59,666 nucleotides of DNA from Nostoc sp. FACHB-892 (lineage in GTDB: Bacteria; Cyanobacteriota; Cyanobacteriia; Cyanobacteriales; Nostocaceae): positions 1-59,666 of the forward strand of contig NZ_JACJTR010000038.1 in assembly GCF_014698795.1 (NCBI RefSeq). Reading direction: 5' to 3'. The notes below the pieces were generated by a model. The model searched no databases. It saw nothing but the letters and a program-made list of their open reading frames with translations, and was not told where the DNA came from. The position numbers and the translations under genes were made by a program. Shown one piece after another: positions 35,037 to 43,141 of this stretch; position 1 is the stretch's first letter, and each line of letters starts with the position of its first letter.

Positions 35037-36275
35037 TTATAAAGCTCTCAAACTACCGCTCACGATACTCGCCCTAATCAACTCCCCATCAACAATCGCA
35101 ATTCCCCACTGCGGATATTTCGCCAGCACCTTTTTAATCACAATCTGCAAAGCAGGGTCATCATTCCAGCACGAGAGCAAAAAGTCAAACCCCGGATTCT
35201 GCCCTGAATTCGCCGCAACTTTGAGTTTCTGCATACGCTCCGGTCGCATATTTGACCTCGCTACAATCGCCTCATGCGACCATTTTTCAGCACTGGGGGC
35301 AGGTGCGGCGGAACCTTCACCCTCATGAACTGCTTTGACTACTACACCCGAAACCGAGTTTTCAGTCATCAACTCAGCAGAGGGGCGACTCGGTTCTATT
35401 TTCTGATCTGCGATCGCTGAAGTTGAAGATTTTTCATTTTGAGCTACGGGCGCGGCGGAACAAGTGCCTTCATGAGAGATTGTCGGCTCATTACCACAAT
35501 CCTGGTGTTTACCCAACAACAAAGTAGATTGACTCGGTGCAGCATCCACAAGCGCCAGCGATGTACAATCATTCGCCATAGGCGAGTCTTCCTCCTTCTC
35601 TGACACGCCTTGAACAGTTTGAGGCGACGCGCCCCTCAAGGGAGCGTAAGCCGTCTCCTCAACTTGCAAAATCTCATTTAGCGTGTCAGAGATACATCTC
35701 ACAATCTCTTTTGAAGAGTTTGTGAGATGTTCTTGAGCAGTTCGTGAGGGTTTCTGAAAGCCTTGCTCTGAATGACTTTCACCTGAGATAGATGCTTGAT
35801 TTAAAGCACCCATTTCTTCAGAGCCAGCATCTTTCTCTGAATCCCCAGCATTTGATTCTCGTTTTTCAGAATTTGGTTCTTGTTTTAGAGAATTTGGTTG
35901 CTGATTAAGAGAATTGGCTTTCTCCCAGAACTCCTTCATCCGACTGCCATGCAAATTCTTCACCATCCAGCTAGCCGTTTCTCGGCCGTCTTGAATCGAC
36001 TTGTCGGGCTTGAAAATGAATAGCCCACTGTCAGAGAGAATTTTCTTTGCAGAGATAAAAGTACTGTACCCCAAAGCACTTGTTAGCGGCATCCATCGGG
36101 AACCATAAGGGTCAGCCGTCCAGCACTCTTGCCATAGCTGATTAACGGAGGGTTTTTGTTGCGATGCCCAGAGCATATCTTCTATGGGAATAATCACATG
36201 AAGCCTTTTATACGGTGACTGTGGTTTTCTAACAGCAGCCTTTTTGAGCTTGGGACGAGTAATAGTTGCAGTCAT
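35037..36275 (-). CDS. hypothetical plasmid-type protein, 412 aa
   Basis: Three parts are visible. The N-terminal ~115 residues (LHVIIPIEDMLWASQQKPSV...SALGYSTFISAKKILSDSGL) could form a winged-helix DNA-binding domain. The middle is a low-complexity acidic and Ser-rich linker of about 220 residues. The C-terminal conserved block (VAANSGQNPGFDFLLSCWND...IKKVLAKYPQ) recurs as fragments at 31082-31212 and 25470-25568. The start has AGGAG. It is downstream of the coiled-coil gene at 36388-37968 and probably cotranscribed. A replication or partition accessory role is possible but unproven. Confidence 0.7.
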   Translation of the reverse strand: MTATITRPKLKKAAVRKPQSPYKRLHVIIPIEDMLWASQQKPSVNQLWQECWTADPYGSRWMPLTSALGYSTFISAKKILSDSGLFIFKPDKSIQDGRETASWMVKNLHGSRMKEFWEKANSLNQQPNSLKQEPNSEKRESNAGDSEKDAGSEEMGALNQASISGESHSEQGFQKPSRTAQEHLTNSSKEIVRCISDTLNEILQVEETAYAPLRGASPQTVQGVSEKEEDSPMANDCTSLALVDAAPSQSTLLLGKHQDCGNEPTISHEGTCSAAPVAQNEKSSTSAIADQKIEPSRPSAELMTENSVSGVVVKAVHEGEGSAAPAPSAEKWSHEAIVARSNMRPERMQKLKVAANSGQNPGFDFLLSCWNDDPALQIVIKKVLAKYPQWGIAIVDGELIRASIVSGSLRAL

Positions 36276-36387
36276 TCTATAATCTCCTGTTTATATTGAC
36301 GCACAGAAATTTCCCCCTCTGTGATTGCGGGGCTTGCTATTTCCTATTTGGTTGTCTAAAGAATTACTGGTATGGGCAACAGATCAG

Positions 36388-37968
36388 TTAGCCTTGCCAG
36401 AATCGCAACTCGTCTCGGAAATACCTATCAGTTTTCTTGGACTGGTTTCGCCAGTGATCCCAAGCAACTACCACTTCCTCGCCTAAATCCTCTACGACTT
36501 CGCCCCTTTCAACATACAAAGTGCGGTATGGGTCGGCGTGGGAAACGATAGAACCAACGTTAATGGTGTCTGGTTGAGAAGATGCGTTCTCGAGTGCCGT
36601 AATTAATTTTGTCTCTTGGGTGGTCAATTCCGCCCAATAGTCCTGTTTAATCACCTCATACTCTTGCGCCACCGCCCAATAGTCCTGCCACGTACACCCA
36701 GGTTTAGCTAGCACTGACCTAATATCGCTAACTGCTTGGGGCAACATTTCCAATTGCTCGGCTCGATATGCGATCGCGGATTGTGTCGGCTCACTTCCCA
36801 GAATGATTGCCGCAGCTTCCAACGCTTGGGTATTGTTCATCGCACTGGCAAGATTCTTCAACGCCATGCCCATGAGCCGCAAACATTCCTGAGCATTTTC
36901 TTTTGGCGGTTCCTGGGCTAGCGATCGCAGGTCAATGGTTTTCTCCAATGCTTGCTGGACTTTCTTGTTTAAAGCTTTAGCCCCTTGTTTAATGTAAGTA
37001 TTTCTCCAATCTTGTCCAGTCCGAGGCTCTTTAGAATTTTCCAAATCCTGAATACGCTGCCTAAGCTGCTGATTCTCAGTCTCCAGCTTTCTCAATCCCT
37101 CCATCTCATCTAACCGTTGTTGCAACTGGATATTTTCTTCTTTCTGTTGTTTAAACAGTTGTTCCAGAGATTGGATTTGTTCTTGTACCTGGGCTTCGGC
37201 TCTGGCTGCGGCCTCTGTTTGCAAACCAATTCTCAATTCCTGGGAAAGTCGCTCTAACTCCTGTTTATGACGTTCTTCAATAGCAGTGATCGCTTCGGTA
37301 TACTCTTTTGGGTAAGTCCGCTCATTCGATTCGGACACAATTGCGTCATTTAAACCAGTCAAATCAGCATTATTGATCAACAACCTCTCACCATCGCTGA
37401 AGGTAACAATCTGCTGATAGTTATTGGGTGCGTCTGCCTCAATCACTCCCGAATCTCTATAACGAGGATGTGAAAGCGAAGAAACAGTCACAGAATTACA
37501 CAATTGCGTTTTGGGGTTTTCGCTTTTTGTGGCGCGTTTAACCATTGGTGCAACCTGCTGCACTGCTTTGGCGAAGTCGGCGGCAGTGGGGAAGGGTTTT
37601 TCTTTGGCTGCGATCGCAACAGCTTGTTCTAACTTGTCAGGAGTTTCGACCAACCGGAGCAGGGAGCGAGTTTGAGAAGGCTTAGTGATTTTTATCCTCA
37701 GTTCCTCTGGCAGAGTATCAACTACTTTCTTCGCAGACAGCAAATCCCTGACACGCCGATATCCGCCATGTTTGATTAGCTCTTTTTCACAATAGTCCTC
37801 AAAGCTGAGATATCCAGCATCTTTGTAGTAGTGGTTGTCTCGCATTAGACGTAGTTCATCTATTGCTTGCCACTCGAACCTATCGATGGCGGTGAAGGTT
37901 TCCTGAATGCTGGTGTTGACAACACTGTAATCGAGTGCTGTTGTTTGTTCTCTGTCTAGTGTCAGCAT
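36388..37968 (-). CDS. hypothetical coiled-coil protein, 526 aa, probable DNA-associated
   Basis: The N-terminal region (ALDYSVVNTSIQETFTAIDR, YLSFEDYCEKELIKHGGYRR, VRDLLSAKKVVDTLPEELR, KPSQTRSLLRLVETPDKLEQ) resembles the helical part of ParB-like or plasmid maintenance proteins. Residues ~225-310 are a strong coiled coil (ERHKQELERLSQELR, LFKQQKEENIQLQQRLDEME). The C-terminus (VGSIVSHADPYRTLYVERGE...WDHWRNQS) looks like a small SH3-type beta domain. It is read from a promoter at 38169-38197 that carries an operator shared with the opposite operon. A fragment is duplicated at 16008-16100. Confidence 0.7.
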   Translation of the reverse strand: MLTLDREQTTALDYSVVNTSIQETFTAIDRFEWQAIDELRLMRDNHYYKDAGYLSFEDYCEKELIKHGGYRRVRDLLSAKKVVDTLPEELRIKITKPSQTRSLLRLVETPDKLEQAVAIAAKEKPFPTAADFAKAVQQVAPMVKRATKSENPKTQLCNSVTVSSLSHPRYRDSGVIEADAPNNYQQIVTFSDGERLLINNADLTGLNDAIVSESNERTYPKEYTEAITAIEERHKQELERLSQELRIGLQTEAAARAEAQVQEQIQSLEQLFKQQKEENIQLQQRLDEMEGLRKLETENQQLRQRIQDLENSKEPRTGQDWRNTYIKQGAKALNKKVQQALEKTIDLRSLAQEPPKENAQECLRLMGMALKNLASAMNNTQALEAAAIILGSEPTQSAIAYRAEQLEMLPQAVSDIRSVLAKPGCTWQDYWAVAQEYEVIKQDYWAELTTQETKLITALENASSQPDTINVGSIVSHADPYRTLYVERGEVVEDLGEEVVVAWDHWRNQSKKTDRYFRDELRFWQG

Positions 37969-38168
37969 ATTTCTTGCTCACTATGATAGATGCCTAAAAG
38001 TTGAGGTGGTGCAGCTTAACCAAAGTGAACCCAGCATCTAATTTGGAAGGTTTTTCCAAAAATATGTCAGCATTATAATTAGCTCACTTTGTCGTTAACG
38101 GATTGAGCAGGCGATCGCAATGCTTTGGTCGGCGGCGATCGTCTTCTACTTCTCCAGTTTTTATCAGT

Positions 38169-38197
38169 ATATAATGATATTATCACTATATAATCAA
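38169..38197 (-). promoter_or_regulatory. leftward promoter with operator TAGTGATAATATCAT
   Basis: On the - strand: -35 TTGATT (38192-38197), 17-base spacer, -10 TTATAT (38169-38174). The spacer contains TAGTGATAATATCA. The identical 15-mer lies in the same place in the rightward promoter at 38638-38666. The core TGATA-A-TATCA is palindromic, as expected for a dimeric repressor. It would transcribe 37968 and 36275. Confidence 0.7.
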
Positions 38198-38210
38198 TAT
38201 ACACTGCTTA

Positions 38211-38246
38211 CAAAAAAACAAAGCCCGCTTATTGATTAGCGGGCTT
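38211..38246 (-). terminator. intrinsic terminator of the ribbon-helix-helix gene
   Basis: On the - strand AAGCCCGCTAATCAATAAGC closes as AGCCCGCT / AGCGGGCTT with a short loop, followed by TTGTTTTTTT. It lies about 65 bases after the stop codon. Confidence 0.85.
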
Positions 38247-38284
38247 GTCCGGTTTAAGGAGATCCATTAATTGTGAATGTTTTT

Positions 38285-38314
38285 GCCTGAGAGAATCATT
38301 CTCTTCTCTCAGGC
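38285..38314. other. 11-bp perfect hairpin at the 3' end of the RHH gene
   Basis: GCCTGAGAGAA and TTCTCTCAGGC enclose an eight-base loop and include the stop codon region of the gene. It may stabilise the mRNA end. Confidence 0.5.
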
Positions 38315-38563
38315 GAGCAATTCCCCCATGAGTAAAGAGTCCTGTTGGTTTGATTTGCGCTCTAAAGCCTCTATTCGCTTTTTTAGGTCTATAACATCTA
38401 CCTTCTCAGATTCGTCAAGGTAATCATCAATCCACGAGATTAGTACTTCAGTAATTGTTTTACCTTGATTGCGGACTTTCTCTGCAAACCTTGTCTTCCT
38501 TTCTTGGTCAACCTGGATTTGAATGAAAACCCTGTCTGAAGACGCTTTTGATCCCTTGGTCAT
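38309..38563 (-). CDS. ribbon-helix-helix (CopG-like) repressor, 84 aa
   Basis: An 84-residue protein. DRVFIQIQVDQERKTRFAEK then VRNQGKTITEVLISWIDDYL fits the beta strand, helix A and helix B of a ribbon-helix-helix DNA-binding domain. The C-terminus (VDVIDLKKRIEALERKSNQQ) is a coiled coil for oligomer formation. The start has AAGGAG upstream. It lies between two outward-facing promoters with the same 15-bp operator, so it is the obvious candidate repressor of both operons, like plasmid CopG-type control. Confidence 0.85.
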   Translation of the reverse strand: MTKGSKASSDRVFIQIQVDQERKTRFAEKVRNQGKTITEVLISWIDDYLDESEKVDVIDLKKRIEALERKSNQQDSLLMGELLA

Positions 38564-38637
38564 TCTTGCTTAACTCCTTAATTATAAATATTAGCTTACC
38601 AATGACTGTTTGTAATGACAATTTCATGAAAAATGTA

Positions 38638-38666
38638 TTGACAATGTAGTGATAATATCATAATAT
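38638..38666 (+). promoter_or_regulatory. rightward promoter with operator TAGTGATAATATCAT
   Basis: -35 TTGACA (38638-38643), 17-base spacer containing TAGTGATAATATCA, -10 TAATAT (38661-38666). Repressor binding would block polymerase. It would start the rightward small-gene operon with the gene at 38821. Confidence 0.75.
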
Positions 38667-38820
38667 AAAAATATGAGGGGCAAGAAAGGCTCGTATAAAT
38701 CAAACCGACCTTCTATTGCCTCAAAAGTACAGTTTTTTTCATCTATCAAAACAAAAGACGACCGCCTGTCCTGGAAAACTTGCGATCGCCTTTTACCCAA
38801 ATAAATTGGAGATTTTTATT

Positions 38821-39387
38821 ATGGCGTATGTAACTCATACACGACAAGCAATTGCCGATTATTCTGTTGACAAGCAAGCCGCAGCACAAGCCGAGCTTGA
38901 CAAATACATCGAATCTCAAGCCGAAGCTGTAGCCCCAACCCAAGACCCCCTGACTGCTCGTGACCGTCGCATCATTGGCGAGATTATCGAAGTCCAACCC
39001 GAAACAGTGCGTACAATCTGGATTGAAGGCGGAATCACAGTATGGGTGCAGTTCGTGAAAGGCGGACGACTGCCATTCGACCGCAACTGGTTCGCTACAA
39101 GAGTTGCAGAGGTTAAGGCGACTCTACCAGAAACACCACTAGAACGGAACGAACGATTAAGCGATGAATTGGAAAAAGCCTGCGCTGTTTTTGGCCTGTA
39201 CCACGGTGAGATCAACTGGTTATCATTTAGCACCAAACTCTTTCAAGACGGGCGTTTTGTCGGCTTCGTCGGGTGCAGTCAAGAAGGTTGGTACGCAAGA
39301 CCAAGACAGTACGGACTCAATCGTGTGGCTGCTAGTGCTGAACAAGTGATTGCGTCGTTGGGAGTCCGAGCGGCAGTAGCGGCGTAA
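38821..39387 (+). CDS. hypothetical protein, 188 aa
   Basis: Starts MAYVTHTRQAIADYSVDKQA after a good ribosome site (TTGGAGATTT); an upstream in-frame ATG at 38716 would add 35 residues from the leader and is disfavoured. Middle segments (RDRRIIGEIIEVQPETVRTI and WVQFVKGGRLPFDRNWFATR) look like a folded alpha/beta domain. The C-terminus ends VRAAVAA. Family unknown. It is the first gene under the RHH-controlled rightward promoter. Confidence 0.7.
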   Translation: MAYVTHTRQAIADYSVDKQAAAQAELDKYIESQAEAVAPTQDPLTARDRRIIGEIIEVQPETVRTIWIEGGITVWVQFVKGGRLPFDRNWFATRVAEVKATLPETPLERNERLSDELEKACAVFGLYHGEINWLSFSTKLFQDGRFVGFVGCSQEGWYARPRQYGLNRVAASAEQVIASLGVRAAVAA

Positions 39388-39463
39388 GTTGCTGAAGTGA
39401 GAAAGGCGATTGCACACCAAGACGAATGCAATCGTCAACAAGTTTAATCACTAAGCAGACACA

Positions 39464-39571
39464 ATGATGGCACAAAGTACAGCAGATAACCTCATACTTC
39501 AAAATTCGGGTTTTGATAACCATCGGCTGAAAATTATGCGCTCTCCAGTAGATCCGAACGCACAGGTGTAA
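39464..39571 (+). CDS. small ORF, 35 aa, possible decayed copy of the next gene
   Basis: Begins MMAQSTADNLILQNSG and ends RSPVDPNAQV-stop followed by an in-frame EI. The next gene has PPTDPNAEVQEI at the comparable place. The flanks (39395-39471 and 39580-39662) are also related to each other. It is probably a truncated duplicate rather than an independent gene. Confidence 0.35.
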   Translation: MMAQSTADNLILQNSGFDNHRLKIMRSPVDPNAQV

Positions 39572-39669
39572 GAAATCCGTGAAGTGGAAAAGGCGATCGC
39601 AGATCAAAAGAATTGCAATCGCCACGCAAACGAAATTTAGACAATCGAAATCATCATGGCACACAGAAT

Positions 39670-40107
39670 ATGATTAGCCCATTTTCTCTTCAACAGATTC
39701 AGTTGGAAGAGTCTCTTGACAAGATACTCTTACCTCCAACCGACCCCAATGCAGAGGTGCAAGAGATTTCTGGATACAAGCTGGTTTACGTTGGCGGAGC
39801 TTGCCCCAGAAATTATCGTGTTTACAAAGCTGATTCAATGATTGGGGTGATATTTCAGCATATTACCCACTGGTCTAACGGAGTCGATTCTCTTCGATAC
39901 GCCCAGCCGGTTGATGCAGCAGTCGGGCTAGACCAATTTATGAAGGTGGCAAGGGTATCAACAACGGCTACAGAACAATCACCCACGGAAGAAGAGTTGC
40001 TAGACAAAGAATTTGACGCGCTAAGTTGCAGCGTAAGGAAACGGGTGGGTAGCTATCTCAATTCGCAATTACCAATTCGCAATTCGCAATTATTAATCCA
40101 CTCCTGA
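39670..40107 (+). CDS. hypothetical protein, 145 aa
   Basis: The body (LQQIQLEESLDKILLPPTDP, GYKLVYVGGACPRNYRVYKA, GVIFQHITHWSNGVDSLRYA) appears globular. The last ~15 residues (NSQLPIRNSQLLIHS) come from a heptanucleotide repeat that has run into the gene and probably replaced the original end. ATG 39670 is used; 19 codons of upstream frame lack protein-like sequence. Function unknown. Confidence 0.6.
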   Translation: MISPFSLQQIQLEESLDKILLPPTDPNAEVQEISGYKLVYVGGACPRNYRVYKADSMIGVIFQHITHWSNGVDSLRYAQPVDAAVGLDQFMKVARVSTTATEQSPTEEELLDKEFDALSCSVRKRVGSYLNSQLPIRNSQLLIHS

Positions 40108-40235
40108 AGGCGCTTGCTCTGAATATTGATAGTGTTTATTTTATTCATCAATAAATTGAGGAGCTTGTAACCCTGAAATAATCAATTCACAATTTTGTCC
40201 GCAATTGCGAATTGCGAATTGCGAATTGCAAATTG
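40056..40235. repeat. paired heptanucleotide repeats in opposite orientation
   Basis: AATTCGC units (40058-40093) and GCGAATT units (40196-40235) are reverse complements. They flank about 100 bases of AT-rich DNA and could form a large hairpin. Short tandem heptamers of this kind are typical of Nostocales. The first block encodes the C-terminus of the preceding protein. Confidence 0.65.
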
Positions 40236-40314
40236 TTTAGTAGACCCACCTATGTAGGAAGGAGCAAACTTAAATTTTATCGAAATAGAACAACACAACT
40301 CATCGAATAAGCCA

Positions 40315-40530
40315 ATGGAACCGATAGAAATACTGAAGCAATTCAACTCGTGCTACGTAAATATTCAGGCAATTGCTCAAGATGAAAACTGGCTTTTGTT
40401 GCTTGCCGATAAGAAGATTGACCCAGAGGCAGCAACTCATTTAAGCGATGTCCTGCACTACTTGAGTGAAGTAATGGGTTGTGTGGAAGAAATCGTTGAG
40501 GTCAAGTTTAATCAGGATGCAGAACTATGA
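40315..40530 (+). CDS. hypothetical protein, 71 aa
   Basis: A small acidic helical protein (MEPIEILKQFNSCYVNIQAI, VLHYLSEVMGCVEEIVEV). Its stop overlaps the next start (ATGA at 40527), showing translational coupling in the rightward operon. Family not recognised. Confidence 0.6.
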   Translation: MEPIEILKQFNSCYVNIQAIAQDENWLLLLADKKIDPEAATHLSDVLHYLSEVMGCVEEIVEVKFNQDAEL

Positions 40531-40754
40531 AATTCTATGCAACCAGTATTCCTCAAGCTTTGCCAATTCGGGCAATCCTTATATCAAACAAAGCAGGTTT
40601 GATTGAGGTTGAAATCAATGATAAAGACCCTGGCTTTCATTCAATCATTGAGGAATTATCTACTGAAATTCAACCAGGAGTGGTTGGTGTAAAAGCTGGA
40701 GATTTATGTCAAAAACTCAGCATTCGGATGGTTAATACTAGCGAACAGAATTGA
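40527..40754 (+). CDS. hypothetical protein, 75 aa
   Basis: A small alpha/beta protein (LPIRAILISNKAGLIEVEIN, EIQPGVVGVKAGDLCQKLSI). The start is coupled to the preceding stop. Family not recognised. Confidence 0.55.
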   Translation: MKFYATSIPQALPIRAILISNKAGLIEVEINDKDPGFHSIIEELSTEIQPGVVGVKAGDLCQKLSIRMVNTSEQN

Positions 40755-40781
40755 CAACCAAAATTTAGTAAATCCCAAAAA

Positions 40782-41042
40782 ATGAAATTCACAACTGTAT
40801 CTGTTAGCTACTCTAGAAAATTCAATCTAGGCGACTACGAGTCACTGGAACTAGGTTGCTCTTTATGGGCGCAAGTCGAGGATGGGGAAGACGCGGATGG
40901 AGTGACACAATTTCTCTATCTGCAAGCAAAAACTTCGGTAAAGCAAGCGGCAATGCCTGTCTTGAAAGCTTCAGAGTTTCAGATAAATAAAGCTAAATCT
41001 AGCAAAAAAGTGTCTGGCGATATCAATGAAAACGATTGGTAG
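40782..41042 (+). CDS. hypothetical protein paired with ERF recombinase, 86 aa
   Basis: KFTTVSVSYSRKFNLGDYES then LELGCSLWAQVEDGEDADGV is a beta-rich pattern seen in small proteins next to phage-type single-strand annealing genes. The gene lies 17 bases before the ERF gene. An accessory role in DNA recombination is inferred from position only. Confidence 0.6.
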   Translation: MKFTTVSVSYSRKFNLGDYESLELGCSLWAQVEDGEDADGVTQFLYLQAKTSVKQAAMPVLKASEFQINKAKSSKKVSGDINENDW

Positions 41043-41059
41043 AGTAAGAGGACTAGACA

Positions 41060-41662
41060 ATGCAAGAACTAATCAAAGCTCTAATTAAAGCAAAGTCAGA
41101 GTTTAACCCCATTCAAAAAGACGGTACTAATCCTCACTACAAACGCAAATATGCAACACTAGATGCTGTATTAGATGCTGTCACTCCCGGACTCAGTAAA
41201 CATGGATTAGTAATAATTCAAACTACTGAAATCTTTGAAGGTAAAACCGTACTACGAACTCATATTTTTCATGAATCTGGGGAAAATATCACCAGTACTT
41301 ATCCTCTTCCCGAAATTAGTGATTCTCAGAAGTTTGGTGCAGCATTAACTTATGCACGACGATATGCGGTTTGTGCAATTTTATCGGTGACGGCAGATGA
41401 AGATAATGACGCTGAAGGCGCAACTACTCCTCAAAAGCCTGAGCAGCCACAGAATAATATTAGACCCCGCAAAGACAATCAACAGTATAGAGTCCAGCCA
41501 CCAAAACAAGCTGTAACTGCACCATCAATCAGCCCAAAAGATTTGCGAGTCAAAGAAGTTCGCACACTTTTAAATTATCCATTGGATTTGGTGAAAGAAT
41601 GGCTGCATTCTCGAAATGTTACGAGTCCAAGTGAGCTTGATACTACCAAGATGATGAACTAG
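41060..41662 (+). CDS. ERF-family single-strand annealing protein
   Basis: A 200-residue protein. The N-terminal ~120 residues match ERF recombinases: LIKALIKAKSEFNPIQKDGT, YATLDAVLDAVTPGLSKHGL, FGAALTYARRYAVCAILSVT then ADEDNDAEG. ERF proteins anneal complementary strands in phage and plasmid recombination. The C-terminus carries a linker and a helical tail (LRVKEVRTLLNYPLDLVKEW). The stop at 41660 may result from a one-base loss: the next small frame (41671-41832) reads on as a plausible continuation. Confidence 0.85.
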   Translation: MQELIKALIKAKSEFNPIQKDGTNPHYKRKYATLDAVLDAVTPGLSKHGLVIIQTTEIFEGKTVLRTHIFHESGENITSTYPLPEISDSQKFGAALTYARRYAVCAILSVTADEDNDAEGATTPQKPEQPQNNIRPRKDNQQYRVQPPKQAVTAPSISPKDLRVKEVRTLLNYPLDLVKEWLHSRNVTSPSELDTTKMMN

Positions 41663-41670
41663 TAAAAACT

Positions 41671-41832
41671 ATGTGTTTGGCTTGGGCTGGTAATAAGTTT
41701 GGACATCCAAATCACGCTGTTAACTCTTATCAGAAACACGTAATCGATGCTGTACTGCGAGGTGTTTCTGAGATGTCAGCGATTCAGGCATGGATGGAAG
41801 GAGCGCTTGCACAATTGCCTGAACTCAATTGA
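41671..41832 (+). CDS. small ORF, 53 aa, possibly the frameshifted end of the ERF gene
   Basis: MCLAWAGNKFGHPNHAVNSY then QKHVIDAVLRGVSEMSAIQA is clearly protein-like. LVKT precedes it in the same frame, so a one-base insertion near 41658 would fuse it to the ERF tail (KMMN-LVKTMCLAW). It has no ribosome site of its own. It is either a coupled small gene or the lost C-terminus. Confidence 0.5.
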   Translation: MCLAWAGNKFGHPNHAVNSYQKHVIDAVLRGVSEMSAIQAWMEGALAQLPELN

Positions 41833-41855
41833 ATAACACCAATAGGAAAAATATC

Positions 41856-42056
41856 ATGCCGAGAAAATCCACTCATCCCACTCCTACTGACAATTCCTCA
41901 CTATGCATACAATACCTTCGTCGTTGTGGGGGTAGCGCTCGATTGTGTCATATCAACTTCAGTCTTAGTGTGATTCAAACCTTGGTCAATCAAAAAAGAG
42001 TAAAGATTAGCAATACTGGTGCAGGGTTTTTTATTGAATTGGAGGATTCCAAATGA
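41856..42056 (+). CDS. hypothetical protein, 66 aa
   Basis: SSLCIQYLRRCGGSARLCHI then VIQTLVNQKRVKISNTGAGF has the look of a small winged-helix domain. ATG 41856 is used. Its end overlaps the next start by four bases (ATGA). Confidence 0.55.
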   Translation: MPRKSTHPTPTDNSSLCIQYLRRCGGSARLCHINFSLSVIQTLVNQKRVKISNTGAGFFIELEDSK

Positions 42057-42397
42057 CTAATCACAAACAAGTTGTTTACCAATCTCAATTAGACCACAAG
42101 AGTAAAATGGTTCTTCGCCGCCGTACTAGAAGAAGATTCAACCCCAGGATTTTCATCGACCGCACCATAGAAACAACTGCAATCGCCTCTCTGCTCTTGA
42201 CTGGATTTTTGGGAGTTGGAGCAATGGGGTGCTGGGGAATGGAGATTATCGACATAAATGCTAACTCCAACATCATCATCTCTGGTTGGCAGCAGCAGAA
42301 AAGTATTTGCTTGGGAGGAATGTTGGTCAGTTTTTCCGCATTCTTAGGGAGTTCTTTAGTCGGAGCAAGCCTCAGTATTCACCGGGATAAATTTTAG
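42053..42397 (+). CDS. small membrane protein, 114 aa
   Basis: A basic N-terminus (VLRRRTRRRFNPR) and two transmembrane helices (TAIASLLLTGFLGVGAMGCW; KSICLGGMLVSFSAFLGSSL). The positive-inside rule places the N-terminus in the cytoplasm. Coupled to the preceding gene. Family not recognised; it recalls small membrane proteins of mobile-element transfer modules. Confidence 0.6.
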   Translation: MTNHKQVVYQSQLDHKSKMVLRRRTRRRFNPRIFIDRTIETTAIASLLLTGFLGVGAMGCWGMEIIDINANSNIIISGWQQQKSICLGGMLVSFSAFLGSSLVGASLSIHRDKF

Positions 42398-42411
42398 GTA
42401 GAGCAACAACA

Positions 42412-42651
42412 ATGGAAATCAAGTTAACTACATCAGAGATTCAGGCTATCTTGCAGGGCTGTCAATATACATTGCGGCTTATTAGCAGTAGTCAAGATTA
42501 TCGCAATATCGAATCCTCCGAATACTTTTCTACATCAAATGATGTTGTGCTAAATGATGCGTTCAATGTTTTGGGAGAAGTAGCGGATGCAATTGATCAG
42601 GTGGAGCAAGTTAATCAACAAGGGGAACCTAGACATGGAACAGGAAATTAA
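42412..42651 (+). CDS. hypothetical protein, 79 aa
   Basis: MEIKLTTSEIQAILQGCQYT then VVLNDAFNVLGEVADAIDQV is helical and soluble. It overlaps the next small frame by 17 bases. Family unknown. Confidence 0.55.
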   Translation: MEIKLTTSEIQAILQGCQYTLRLISSSQDYRNIESSEYFSTSNDVVLNDAFNVLGEVADAIDQVEQVNQQGEPRHGTGN

Positions 42652-42751
42652 AAATGCAATTGGTTTGGGCAGTCCAGAACTTGTAATAGAATCGAAACCA
42701 AAACCTGAAATCAACAGTAACGATTTACGACTTTGGCAGACTTTTAACTGA
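42635..42751 (+). CDS. small ORF, 38 aa
   Basis: Starts MEQEIKNAIGLGSPELVIES and ends NDLRLWQTFN. AAGGGGAACC precedes the ATG as a possible ribosome site. It overlaps the previous gene's end, consistent with coupling in this operon. Confidence 0.4.
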   Translation: MEQEIKNAIGLGSPELVIESKPKPEINSNDLRLWQTFN

Positions 42752-42785
42752 GAATGAACCATCAGTCAAAAAGAAGTAACAAAAG

Positions 42786-43118
42786 ATGAATTGTAGTCTT
42801 TTCATCAAAGGCATCAGTGCAGCAGCAACAATTATCTGTAGCTATGTTAGCACTCAATATCTCGGCAAAAATATTATGTACGCCATTGGTGGGGCAATAG
42901 TCTGCACTGGGATCACAGCATTCATGGTTGACCGAATTACTGGTCAAAATGAAATTGACCAAGTTATCTTGTGCCGACCTCGACCTTTAACTAGACCCAC
43001 CAGTTGTATAGGTTGCAAATACTATCACGGGATCTCTTACAACGGCTCCCCTTTAATCTGTTCTGTTCATCCCGAAGGCATTGAGGGCGCGAAATGTCCT
43101 GATTGGCAAGGCTTTTAA
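42786..43118 (+). CDS. membrane protein with Cys-rich tail, 110 aa
   Basis: Two hydrophobic segments (KGISAAATIICSYVSTQYLG; IMYAIGGAIVCTGITAFMV) are followed by a cytosolic tail with CIGCKYYHG...ICSVHPEGIEGAKCPDW. The four Cys could bind zinc or an Fe-S cluster. Family unknown. Confidence 0.6.
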   Translation: MNCSLFIKGISAAATIICSYVSTQYLGKNIMYAIGGAIVCTGITAFMVDRITGQNEIDQVILCRPRPLTRPTSCIGCKYYHGISYNGSPLICSVHPEGIEGAKCPDWQGF

Positions 43119-43141
43119 CAATCTAAATAAGGAGCAATAAC

